Positions 12,154-23,234 of a stretch of DNA of 64,000 bases are shown here, in pieces (positions within the stretch are counted from its first letter, which is position 1; each line of letters begins with the position of its first letter). The DNA lies in contig OZ005620.1 in assembly GCA_963930655.1 (NCBI GenBank), positions 18,605,001-18,669,000 of the forward strand. The letters run 5' to 3'. Below the pieces are notes generated by a model. It worked only from the letters and a program-made list of their open reading frames with translations. It was not told the origin of the DNA and made no database searches. The stretch is from Myrica gale. Lineage: Eukaryota; Streptophyta; Magnoliopsida; Fagales; Myricaceae. The position numbers and the translations under genes are program-made.

Positions 12154-13299
12154 ACACGAAAGGGTGGCGGTGTTGTATCCAGTAGTCCATTGCCCATGGA
12201 AGATGAGCACAGGTCACCGAACATTGATCTGTAACGAAAACCCGAAAACCCGACAAATCACACACGCCAACAACTATATGGGCACCGACAGTAGGAGGTT
12301 AAAAAATCCTCATCCATGAAAGGTCATGGACTCATGCTCTTCTGGTTTCTCCGTTGTATTATCTGCCCTCAAAAAGGGGTCCGATGTCAGGGCGCTTTAT
12401 TCTCAACCGCAATCAACGGTCTCGACCGAGAAAGATGAAATTTTTAATTATATTTTTTTAAAATACTGCCTACTTTTCTGAAGGTAGAGATTTAAAATTG
12501 AAAAGAAATAAAAAAGACGACCTGTCACGTACTCAATCAGGTCAAAGAGGCAAGGCGCCGGATTTACCGGTTGGCGCCGGTTTAGTTACGGCCACGGCAA
12601 GTCGGAAACACTACCCAGCACTGCAATCAGTGCCAGTCACCCTTTGTCGGAGGTTTTTTCTGTGCCCTCAAAATACCTCCACCAAAAACAACCTCCGGCT
12701 ACCGGAGACTCTCAAGTGCTACAGATCCATTACTCACTCTTTTTCTCCAAATTTTTTTTCCTGTTGGCATATTGACATGTAAAGGAACCCTGCAGATGAT
12801 GGGTCCCATATGACATATAGAGGTTATCTTGAGTATCAAAACTGCTCTCTTAGCAAATAAAAGAGTATCAAAGCTGCTCTGGGCCTGGGCAAGTAGTTTT
12901 GAGCATAAATGCTGAATAACAAATAATAAAACTATATGCTTTTATCCTTTTCAAAAAATTAAGTATTATTTTTGCTAAGAGGTATTGCTTACTTGGGAGG
13001 GCTACAATGAGAAAGGAGGAAAAGTCTAATTCCTTGCTTTCATAGTGGATGTCTTGTTGGTTGAAACACTACAGTGTCCCCTAAAATAAGACTTTCATAT
13101 CTCTCTTTCTTTCTTGCTTTTTCCAAGATAAAGAGCCTCTTTTTTGAAATTTTGACGCATTCACATTAGCTGATGGTTGATTTCAAAGTTTCAAACCCAT
13201 TCCACTACAATCCTTTCCACTTCCCACTGGATACAAGCGGCTTTGTTGATTACAACAGCCTGCAATTAGAGGGCAGCTGCCTGCCCAAGGTAAATGTAA
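12154..13299. other. Intergenic, no gene seen
   Basis: No domain, RNA gene or element terminus recognised. Short open frames here (for example around 12498-12782) lack conserved features. Confidence 0.6.
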
Positions 13300-13690
13300 A
13301 GCTGGTTTTTCAAGCTTTTTTGGTATAGGGTCTAATTCTAAAGCGGAGTTTCTAGCTGTGCTTGTTGGGGTTAAGTTGTACATTCAGCTAGGTTATAATC
13401 GTATTCAATTAGAGAGTGATTTCATGTTAATTGTTAACTGGATTTGTCATTGTAGCTGCAGTTTGTGGTATATTTGAGATTTCTGGGATGACTTATTACA
13501 AAATTTGGATAATCTATCTTTCGACATTAATCATATATATCGAGAGTCAAATTCTTTAGTAGACATATTAACAAATACATGAGCAGAAGGCTTGGATCAA
13601 CATTTCAACGAAGTTAAGTATATGCCTACAAACGTTGTTGGCACCTACAGATTAGATCTTCATGCCCTACCTAGTTTACGGTTTTAATGT
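13300..13690 (+). pseudogene. Decayed LINE RNase H domain fragment
   Basis: One plus-strand frame reads KAEFLAVLVGVKLYIQLGY, then IQLESDFMLIVNW, and further on YRESNSLVDILTN and AEGLDQHF, interrupted by stop codons. This is the pattern of the RNase H (RVT_3-type) domain that ends plant LINE ORF2: acidic LES/EGDS strand, then the R.SN.LVD.L helix. No reverse transcriptase lies upstream, so this is an old 3' fragment. It is not part of the LINE at 5413-8332. Confidence 0.7.
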
Positions 13691-15311
13691 TTTCATTGTG
13701 TTTTTTGTTGTATTGAGTTTCTTGCAGGTTAATTTACACGAGAAAATTAGGTTGTTATGTTTTGTTGTCTTTCATATGGCTACTTGGTAAGCTCAATTGG
13801 ATAGAATTTGAGTGCTTGACCTGCTAATGTATTAGATCAATTTGGACCCTAAAGTGTGTTGTTTAACTGGGACTGGGTAGGTACGTATATGCTGCCAAAT
13901 GTGGAGAATGAGATGGACTTGCCAACTTAGGTTAGGGGTCTAAAATTCATGAAGTATCCTAGTCTGATTATTCCGTGGAGTTAGTGTTTCCCTGATGATT
14001 AGGAATCTCTTATAGTTCTGAGAAGAATTGAGTTCTAATCCATTTGACTCGTATTCCTTATCATCTTGCAAGTTGGTCTATCAAGTTTATTTCTCCATGG
14101 TTTGTTGCCAACTTGACCATTTTACGTTTGTGGAACTGGAAAACTACAATATATTGAAGCACACAACTCCCGCCCAAAGTGGGAAAGTAGAAAAAGAATT
14201 ACAATCCAAGGGATAAAGGAAAAGGGGTCAGATCCGCGCACTTACGTTGTGGATTTGCAACCACACTGCTAAACTGCATTTCGACATTTCATATCCTTTA
14301 GCCGGGTCTCTTTGTTGCTTCTTCAGAAGTGCCCAACATCCTGGATAGCTTTTAAGATCTCAAAAGCAAGATTCTAAACCTTCAAACCAAGACCTCAAAA
14401 TTTTGTCATACAAACTTCACATTAATGTTTCCGTAAACACCTAGCTAGCTTGCAATTTTGTTGTTACTACTAACTTGCAGTCAAAATTGCGATATTAATT
14501 AGAACAAAACGTGCCAGGATCACAGGACAAATCCGGCAGGCAATGAATAATTGCCATAATCGTGGACTATTAATAGGATATTTAGCCCCAATCTATAAGC
14601 TTGAGTTTCTGGACTGATTAATTAGTGTACTGAGGTCTGAGGTGTATATCTTTCAAAATGAAGAATCATGGAAAAGGGGGATATGTCTTGTTGATGGAAG
14701 TTATAGGAGCTTGCATAACATAACGTACACTAAATTTTGAACTAGGTTTGATATTTCGGGTCCGAAATTCATTCACTTTCCATTGAAATCCAGAGTAGTC
14801 CTCAAAACACGATTGTGGTGGTTGAGATTTGATGCCGAGTGCCGACCCTCTATTCTTGGATGCCATGGGCCACCCTTTTGAGGGTAGAATAAGCACTTTC
14901 AGAAATAGTTTGGTTGTTGGCAATGAGATTGCGCCCTGTTTGTTTGTCTGGTTTAAAAATCATAGTCACCCGTGTCATGGATTTCAGAAGGGCCTCCAAC
15001 CACACATTATATCTGAGCTAAGGGCTTCATAGATTGTGGTTATAGATTTCCTCGAAAAGGGTGAGGACAAAAGAAAGCAAAATAGGAACCTTATCTTATA
15101 GGCACAAGAAATGGCACCATTTTGATGGATCACGGAAAGATTGTACAAAACCCATTTGATGCACTCTCTGTCGATCAAATTGGACTAAACCCTCTAATAC
15201 GATCAAATTGGACTAAATTCCAACAAAATTCCATCTTCACATAAATTGCTGTGAATTGTGCCTCGTTTGGCGAGGGGAAGAAAAACCGTTTGTTGCTTTT
15301 AAAGCAAAATG
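13691..15311. other. Intergenic, no gene seen
   Basis: No conserved coding sequence or RNA gene was recognised. The remaining short open frames overlap each other on both strands and look random. Confidence 0.55.
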
Positions 15312-16270
15312 GCTCGCACCAGTGGCGGAACTAGAAATGCAATCGAAGGGGGTCAAAATCTTAAGAAAAAATGGCGAAAAAAAATTTACTACGTAATGTA
15401 AAAAAATGTTTTAAGAGTTAAAATATAAAAAAATTGAAATACATCTATCATACTATTTGCTAATACTGAGAAGTGTCAATTGGATCCTACGAGATTGCAT
15501 CTTCTGAAAACATTGCAAAATAGTTTTCGTTCTTAATGGTTTCAAAAATTCCACTCTCGATGCATACAACTATAATCACAATATCATAACTCAAGCAATG
15601 AACAAATTGGACAGTGAGAGGGAGATTTTATAAGGGTATAGACACTAAAATCATAAGCAAATTATATATAGTTAAGAGATAAATATATTTTATACCCTCT
15701 AATTTATAAAGGTATAGACATTTAATTTACTATCGGAATTAATATTTTTGTCACATTGTACATGAGCACTAATTATTAATTTAGATATTTTGCACTCAAT
15801 TTTTAACACATGGAATGACGATTCTATTTTCATAATTCTTTTGACAGTATTTTGTGAAGGTAAAATTGTCGTTTTAAAAGTTAAAAAATTAATTTTCATT
15901 TAAGTTGAACGGTGTAATATAAAAAAATAAAATAAAAATTGAAATATAGCGTATCAAGATTTCACAGTGAAAATTATATTTATATTTATAATTTATTAAT
16001 ATATTAAATTAGTTTCCGCCGTGTGCTAGCTATATGGTATATTAGTATAAGGTCAAGAAAGTAACAACGTCTGCTTCCAACTCCCAAACACGTAGAACCC
16101 AACAATGACAGTAATAGCAGCAAAAGTAATCGTATCAAGAACGACGGGAGGTAGATCATTCTCTCTCGTCTCTCTACCACGAAGCTTTTTAAAGCTACTT
16201 GCAAAATACCTATAAAATTTCTGAACAGATTTTTCAGGCGAACCTGGCTGGTTACGCCTCTGGCTCGCAC
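15312..16270. mobile_element. hAT-type non-autonomous element, 943 bp, 8-bp TSD GCTCGCAC
   Basis: The element 15320-16262 starts CAGTGGCGGAAC and ends GGTTACGCCTCTG (inverted: CAGAGGCGTAACC). It is flanked by perfect GCTCGCAC at 15312-15319 and 16263-16270. The CAG(T/A)GGCGGA terminus followed by an A-rich GGGGGTCAAAAT stretch is typical of Tip100-like hAT elements. The interior is AT-rich on the left and more complex on the right (about 16040-16250); no transposase motif was seen. Confidence 0.9.
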
Positions 16271-17074
16271 AATATGTTCTCCCACCAATATGGTGGGACT
16301 TTGGAATTTGGATAGGTCACCATGCATCGTATCCGCATGCAATAGAAAAGAGAAGCTTTCCCATTATTCAGTAAAGCGTGCTACAAACGACAGTAGCTTT
16401 TTGTTTTTTTCCTAAGCACAAACCACAGTAGCTTGTACATAATAAAGTAAGGGGAAAACAGGAACGGGGTGTGTGGTTCGCTCTTCATGCGTATTGTAGC
16501 AACTGCAACTTTTGGAACCCAGCCACGAACTGTACTGCTATCTATACGAGGCACGTGGCCCCATATAGATCTTACATTATGGAACGTTTGTTTAATCGAA
16601 ATTTTGTTGCAAAACAAACGCAATTGTAAAGCCCAACGATTTGAACCGTATCAAATTTAAGACGTTTTTATCCTTGAAATAATCTCTCAAATTATCAAAA
16701 ATACCCATCAACATAGGCTGGCTGGAAACTTTCGGAGGGCGAATATAGAAATCATGAAACATCGTGGTCCCACCGTGACAGAAAAACAGGCGCCTGGCAG
16801 ACCACTGAGCAGCACCTGACAAGCACCTGCAGACAGACGGAAGACACCACACTCGGCAGCAAACCAAAGACAAGCACCTGACAAGCACGGAAGACACCAC
16901 ACTTGGAAGCAAAACGGAAGACACCACACTTGGCAGTTACCAATAAATATTAATAAAAACAGCAAAAACAATTATTGCAATCATTAACGCGCTAAAAAAG
17001 TTCAAAATTTATTTCAAAAATTTTAAAAATTTAACAAAATTTTATAAACCTAGATAACTTTCCAAAGATTCTAA
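16271..17074. other. Intergenic with a short iterated motif
   Basis: No gene was recognised. Between about 16845 and 16937 the phrase GGAAGACACCACACT occurs three times, followed by (T/C)GG(C/A)AGCAAA-like words and separated by ACAAGCACCTGAC units. Around 16990-17070 lies AT-rich DNA resembling the interior of the element at 38516-38698, which continues after the MITE at 17075-17273. Confidence 0.5.
16845..16937. repeat. Imperfect tandem repeat built on GGAAGACACCACACT
   Basis: Three copies of GGAAGACACCACACT, the last two only about 30 bp apart, and interleaved AAGCACCTGACAAGCAC words. No frame gives a convincing protein repeat. Confidence 0.75.
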
Positions 17075-17273
17075 GGGTGGGTTTGTGTGGTAAAATTTTT
17101 GGTATTGGGTTTAGTGTTGGTATTGGGTTTAGTGAAAAAGTGAAGAGAGAGGTAATATTTTATAGTTTTTGTAATTTTTTATATTTTTTGATGGAAGAGA
17201 AAGAGATTATATTGGAGTATTTTATTAGGAGAGAGATAAAATTTTGGGTAAAATTTTAGTGACAAACGCAGCC
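17075..17273. mobile_element. Tourist-like MITE, 199 bp (family T1, copy 2)
   Basis: Starts GGGTGGGTTTGTGTGG and ends ACAAACGCAGCC, flanked by TAA at 17072-17074 and 17274-17276. It is in the opposite orientation to the copies at 8476 and 26286, reading TTTAGTGAAAAAGTGAAGAG and GATTATATTGGAGTATTTTA where they show the reverse complement. TAA duplication and length fit PIF/Harbinger-derived MITEs. Confidence 0.88.
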
Positions 17274-17276
17274 TAA

Positions 17277-18599
17277 AAATTTTGAAAATATTCTTTAAAA
17301 TTTCGACAAACAAACTCCACCAATATGCTTATCCCCTTTCCAGAAGTATTTGAGGGCTTTAATGGCGTGGGGGAGTAGTACCCTTTTCCCCTCCTAACAA
17401 GTAGTTGGTGTAAAATAGGGTGGGCGGCTGTACACCTTTATAAGTATATATCATAGACCCTTGGAGTTAAATTTCGAACTCAATACTGTCCCATACTATA
17501 AATACTCCCTTTTTGACAAATTTAAAAGTGGAAATAGGAGATTTCAGTGGTGAACCACTTATTCTTCATTAGTTTTTTTTCTGGGTCATGTCTAAGCTTT
17601 TTGATAGATTCGTTCCATCGAAGAGTTAACTCTGTGCTGTTTTGCAAGAAAATGCAGACTTTTATGGACAAGTGAAGAGGAATATATGAAGGTCAATAGC
17701 CCTAAGAGATATCCAAATGCACCGTGCACACAAAAAAGCTGAAATACACGTTAAAAGAAAGAGGCTTTCCACACTTTGTTTCTTGGGTGGACTTTAAGAT
17801 GCTAGCTTGCCTTTTCCAGCTCTAATGAAAGGATGAAGCTGCTTGCACTAAGCGCAAATCAAGGAAGATTCAAATATACATGCATGGTACAGCTCACACG
17901 GATAGAGCCAATCAAGGAGAAATACGGTGTGGTGGGCTTGGGGCTTGCTTTTTCTCCTCCCCAACAGACGACTTTAATGAATTTCTTGTTCCAAGTCTGC
18001 ACCAGCTTCTAACCATGATGTGCTGCAAATAAGCATTATTTTATCATGCTGTACGTCTTTCCATTATTTGGACCATTTTCTGGTCCAAAAGGCAAAAAGT
18101 GATTATCAATGGCCACTCCCCGATTGTGTGCATGATTTTGGGTTAACAATTTTCAATAGCAGTGCAATTAGATGCTTGAATAGCGGTACGCTATACTCCT
18201 AATGGGGATATATTTTACGTTTATAGATTATATATAAAACTAGAGTGCAGCAATTTGGAAGTGGATTGGTTGCAACCTTTAATTTCAACCAATATAGAAC
18301 CTGCAGCCCTTAGCCCCACAACAGCACAGAAGAACTTTTGTGGGAAACAAACGACATTTGATTTTCAACTGATCTCATAGTACTCAACATCAGTCAAACG
18401 TTATATATGAATCCTTTAAAATAAGCTATTTTCTGTGAAAACGATTTCCCTAACACTTTTTACTGCAAGATGATTAGAACTTGCAGTGTCATTCTCTGTC
18501 ACTTCACTTCCAGTTGTGTCCCCCAAAAGAATGTGGTAGTGAACTCATGAGTGCTCTATTGTCGGCTAACTCGTCGGCTAAAATCATAAGCGCCTAGTA
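17277..18599. other. Intergenic, no gene seen
   Basis: No domain, RNA gene or element boundary was recognised. Confidence 0.55.
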
Positions 18600-18607
18600 A
18601 AAATAGA

Positions 18608-18785
18608 GAGGGAATCTCCTCCGGATCCAGCCGGACATTCAAGGGATGAGAATGGGAAGGGTGTGAGTCCCGCGTTGGACCCACACCTGCCCGAACAGTC
18701 CGAACAGGATGCTGCCCGGAATTCTCAGCCCTTGGATGTCCGGCTGGACGACATCCAGCCGTCCAGCCGGACATTTGGAGGGAAT
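18608..18785. repeat. Small fold-back repeat built on CCAGCCGGACA
   Basis: The segment 18626-18653 (TCCAGCCGGACATTCAAGGG and following 8 bases) matches the reverse complement of 18721-18748 at 26 of 28 positions. Another direct copy (GTCCAGCCGGACATTTGGAG) follows at about 18761-18780. Outer words GAGGGAATCTCC and GGAGGGAATTGTC may be the ends. Probably a MITE of unknown family; no target duplication was seen. Confidence 0.6.
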
Positions 18786-18789
18786 TGTC

Positions 18790-19858
18790 TTCGTAAAAGT
18801 ACCCCACCAAAAAGATCTAAAGGTAAAAACATTGCATGTAGCAGCTTCTCATGATCCAGAGATTCCACTGTTCTTCTAGAGGCCAAAAGATGCAGCAATA
18901 TTGGAATACTAGACCGTCGACCAAAGAGATAAGCATGCTCACGAAAGAAAAAAAAAAAAAACTCCCTGTAGGCTATAGTTATAACCCCACTTCTTCTTCA
19001 TTCTTTCTTTCTTTTCTCTGGGCAAGTTATAACCCCACTCGACAGAAAAGAGAAGTCTCCACCATGTGTCATCATCAAACTATAGGTATAAGGGAAGAGC
19101 AGAAGATAGGGCCACAAATATATAATAGATCCTCCACACGTGCACAATGCCCCACATTTCCTTGTACGCTTTTCCATGCAGCGACTTCAGCGCGGCCCTT
19201 GGAAAGATGAAAGAATAGTTTTCAATGAGATCTTATGGTTTCTTGATTAAAGTGAAAGACGATCGAGACCTAGCCGACACCAGAATCCAAGCGACCTGCT
19301 CTCCTTATAACGTCGACCCTACCAACTCATGCAAGGGATGTTAGGGCCCAAGCTTTTTGTGACTATATGCAACTTGATCATGTAATTTGGTTATTCTCAG
19401 TTATGGCCGAAGGAGGCAACAAAACATTAGAAAATGTCAGATTTTGTACACTACTCGAGTACCATGCATTGAGCAATTTCCAAATGGAATGTTGTGAAAG
19501 CATTTGAAGGCTGCTTCAATCATGATAATAAGTTACCCTCCATAGACCTTAGGGCGATCCCCATGTTCTAATGGGAAACCGGATAGGAAATAAGAATTAA
19601 GAAACTCTTCCACTGAGCTACTCTTTTAACAATTGGAATGATTGGTTGTAAATGCAAAGAATTGTAACATTTTGTTTTTTTCTTAAAAATATTAGAATAA
19701 TTGATGTAGATTAATATTATATATTATATTTCTAAATCATACATGTTAGATAGTAACTATTTCTTCCCAAGTAGTAAAATTGAACAAAGTATCCCCGATA
19801 GAAGTTAGGGATGATCCCCATTGATTAAAGTGAAAACAGATAAGAAACTCTTTAACTA
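18790..19858. other. Intergenic, no gene seen
   Basis: An A-run at 18949-18961 and scattered AT-rich tracts. A 119-codon open frame at 18851-19210 has no recognisable domain and low-complexity parts (KKKK, SSSFFLSF), so it is not called as a gene. Confidence 0.5.
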
Positions 19859-20168
19859 GCTAGGTTCAGGGGCGGAGGGAAGGGAGGGCGCGGGGGGCAG
19901 CTGCCCCCCTCAGTTCTAAAAAAAAAAAAAAAACTATGAGTATCCTACCCCTCCCTCCCTCCCTGATATTAATTCGTGCCCCCCTCCCTTCTATTTTTTT
20001 TTTTTGCATATTTGTCTTCAGGTATTAAAAAATATTGATATATTGAAATCTTATTTGAAAATTTTTTTTCGCATAATATTTAATATTTATTTTTAATCAT
20101 ATTATTTTAAAAAAGTTTCGTTTCTGCCCCCTCTATACAAAATTTCTGGCTCCGCCTCTGGCTAGGTT
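19859..20168. mobile_element. hAT-type MITE, 294 bp, 8-bp TSD GCTAGGTT
   Basis: The element 19867-20160 starts CAGGGGCGGAGGG and ends GGCTCCGCCTCTG (inverted: CAGAGGCGGAGCC). Perfect 8-bp duplications GCTAGGTT lie at 19859-19866 and 20161-20168. An A-run follows the G/C-rich left end and the right half is AT-rich. It has the same terminal type as 15320-16262 and 61145-62227, marking it as a Tip100-like hAT derivative. Confidence 0.92.
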
Positions 20169-20449
20169 GCTATACTTTATACACAATTATAATCATTGAT
20201 TCTTAACCCAAAATACTGCAGCATTTTTTTTGTCAAAAATATTAAAAAAATAAGTTTTTAGATTAATCTTATATATTTTGTACTTAATTGTAAATCCAAT
20301 CAGATAATAATTATTTATTAAAGTAAAAATGAATAAAGTAATTCTCACAAGTCGTATTGAGTGGGAAGCGAGCCTACCTTCTTATTCTTGGTCGAGGTTC
20401 ATTTTTTTATGATTTTCTTGTTGTCATTCTGTCATAAGGAATAAGGTAA

Positions 20450-20745
20450 TGTTTGGTTAAGAAAAATTTCAACTTTTAATTTTTTTTTCTTTCAAAAAGT
20501 TCATATTTTTACAATCAACTTCAATATCATAAAATTTTCCGACAAATTTCAATCTTTTTTCTTTAAAAAATAAAACACATAAAATCGTCTTTCGTCTTAC
20601 TTTTTAATAAATTTTATTATTTTTTCATTAAAAAATTTCATCAATTTTTTATTCTTTTTACTTTTTAACAAATTTTCAATAAAAATTATTTTACAATCAA
20701 ATATTATTAAAATTTTTAATTTTCAAACATCATCGAATTATTAAG
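20450..20745. mobile_element. AT-rich MITE-like segment
   Basis: Bounded by AATGTTTGGTTAAG on the left and TTTCAAACATCATC on the right, which are roughly inverted. The interior is almost pure AT with internal inverted words. No clean target duplication was found. Confidence 0.35.
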
Positions 20746-21300
20746 AGATTAGGTGTATATACTTGAGCTCGATTTTATTTTAATGAAACTCATCTTGTGA
20801 AAATTTTAGTTGTTACTAAAATAAAATGCTTAATATATCTATTAGTGCCTGGGGTTTAGCATTTTCCCAATATGGTCCCTGGGATTCAATTTGTTCCACG
20901 TTGATCCCTGAGCTTTATTCCATTTTTTATTTTAGTCCTCTGTCACTTTAGGTTTAGCTGCCTAACGGAAAATTCTTACGTGGCAAACGACGCCACATCA
21001 TGTCCAATAAGAATGTTACACAAGTCCATCTACCTACTCAGGTCGCCATATCAAGTAAAACTCCACCCAATCCCAAATTATCGTTTTGCCCTTCCAGCTC
21101 CAGACCCCATTCCTTCTTCCTCCTCGCATTCAAGTTTTTCTCGCGCCCTTTAGCGAATTTCTTGACCTTCTCGACGATCTTCTCCAGTGACTCACAAGAT
21201 AGAAATCTCTCTTCGTCATTGATAGAGTGATTTGACCCCTCAAACATACCGTATTATGAGCTAAAGAGGTGTCTAACATAGTTGCCGCTACTATTCTATC

Positions 21301-21500
21301 TAGGGGTGTGCACCGGTACCGGTGGCGGGCCGGTTAACCGACACCGCCACCGGTACCGCAACCGTCTACAGCTCCCCGCTTATAAGCGGGGGCGGGGACG
21401 GTTGCTATTTTCACCGAATAGTGGTGAAAATAGCGGTGGCAGTGAACCGCCCACCGCTGGGCGGTTCACCGCCCAGAACCGTTTTTTTTGTAACAAAAAC
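21301..21500 (+). mobile_element. 5' terminus of an Ac-like hAT element
   Basis: Begins TAGGGGTGTGCACCGGTACC and continues with GC-rich inverted words (GGTGGCGG, CCGCCACC, GGGCGGTTCACCGCCC). It then gives way to AACGACGTCATTTTA and a CT-rich leader-like stretch. The same order is seen at 63123-63480. It lies 1.9 kb upstream of the transposase reading frame on the same strand, so it is probably that element's own left end. A matching right end (ending CACACCCCTA) was not found downstream. Confidence 0.65.
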
Positions 21501-22839
21501 GACGTCATTTTAATAAGGGTGTTTTTTGAAAAATAAAACCAAAAGGCCGTCGTTTTTTAGCAAAAAACCAAAACATAACTTAAGCCCTTAGGGTTTTTTT
21601 TCGATCCCTATTCCCTATCCCTTCCGACCCCCCTTCCCGTCGAGTTCCCAAATTCCCCCCCTTCCCGAATCGGCCGAATCCCTTACCCCCCGACCCCCCT
21701 TCCCGAATTCCCCCGACAGGCCTAACATCGACTCCCCCTCGGCCCTTCCCCGGATGGCGTTTCCTTCCTGAAACCTCAGCCCTCCGACCCAGTGCACCTT
21801 GCCCTCCTTGCCGTCAGCCGTCTACCACCCACGGTAACTCTCTTTCCTTCTCTTTCCTTAATTTTTTCTTAATGGTCGAGGATGTGTTTGGTTGGTGTAC
21901 AACCGTCTACCACCATCAGTGTACATGAGACATTTTTTTAACTCATGGTTGGCTATATTAAGGGAACAAAGCTGATGCGAGAGGATGATGGTTTTTTCAT
22001 TTGATCAAACACCATGAACCCCATTGAAATCAATGGAGAATGCTTAATTGTCTGTTATTAGGGTTTTGTTGGCATATCTTTACTAATAATGCTGGCTGGG
22101 TTGGTTATAGTTGTGGGGGTTATTTTTGGGACCTGTTGTGTAGGTTTGTGTTGGGATTTCTGGTGTTGGACGATCTCTGCAGCTGCACCCTACAGCTTTT
22201 TAGTTTGGGCAATTGGCAATCATCACTGGTTGTGTCGACTCTGTTGACTGGTTGGCAAACATGAGTGGTTGTGTTTTGTGTGGACAAACGGTAAGGTGGT
22301 GGTGCTGGTTTCTCTATATTCAGTTTCTTCCTGTGATTGCAAATGCTCTGTAGTTTTTGGGCAGGGTTTTCCCCTTCTGGTGTTACCAGGTGTTTGTATA
22401 GTTCTTGTCCACTCTTTTATAGTATCTTTACCGGAATATTTTAACTTACTTACCTAAAAGAAAGGAAATTGAGAAATTAGAAAAGCCTCTATTGGATTCA
22501 AGAAACTAATCCATAGTAAGAGACCCTAAAAGTTGGTCCATATTTGAAAACCTTTCTGCAATAACATAATACCTTATGTTTCTGTTCTAAGCCATATTGT
22601 TTCTAGGGGAAACATCACACAGTACGTTAAATTAGACCCCCCTTCCCGAATTCGTCTTTATGTAATTTTTCTTTAGTTTATATTTGTAATTGACTTCTCT
22701 TTTGTTAATCTATTTTTTGTTAATATTCAGTGGATTGTTGGAAGCACAACGGTACAACCTGCCACTTAATTGATTGTGGTACCAGGTATGTCTTTCTATC
22801 TTAACCCTATATAAAACTCAGTTACTTAAATTGCTTTAG

Positions 22840-22987
22840 GGTTTGTGAATCTGTTGGAGGATGAGATTTAAATTGGTTTGGATGCTTGTGGTTTGTGAAT
22901 CTGTTGGAGGATGTGATTTAAATTGGTTTGGATGCTTGTGGTTTGTGAATCTGTTGGAGGATGGGATCGAATTGGTTTGGATACTTG
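22840..22987. repeat. Three tandem copies of a 50-bp unit
   Basis: The unit begins GGTTTGTGAATCTGTTGGAG. Copies lie at 22840-22889, 22890-22939 and 22940-22987; the first two differ at one base and the third is slightly diverged. It lies in the probable 5' leader or intron region of the hAT transposase pseudogene. Confidence 0.92.
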
Positions 22988-23234
22988 GATATATTTGATT
23001 GGATTGTTTGATTGGTTATTTGGTTATTTTTTTTAATCCTTTTAAACCCTATAGCATACATCGAAATGACCATTTTTGCTAACTTCTAACGTGGATGTGG
23101 TTGTAATTTAATATGATCACATCTAACGCTTTATGAATTGGCCAATATTTTTATTTTTTTAAAATCAAAATTTGATCAATGTAGCTTCTCAAATTATTTT
23201 AAACTTGAATTGCTTTTTTTCTCTTTATTTTCAG

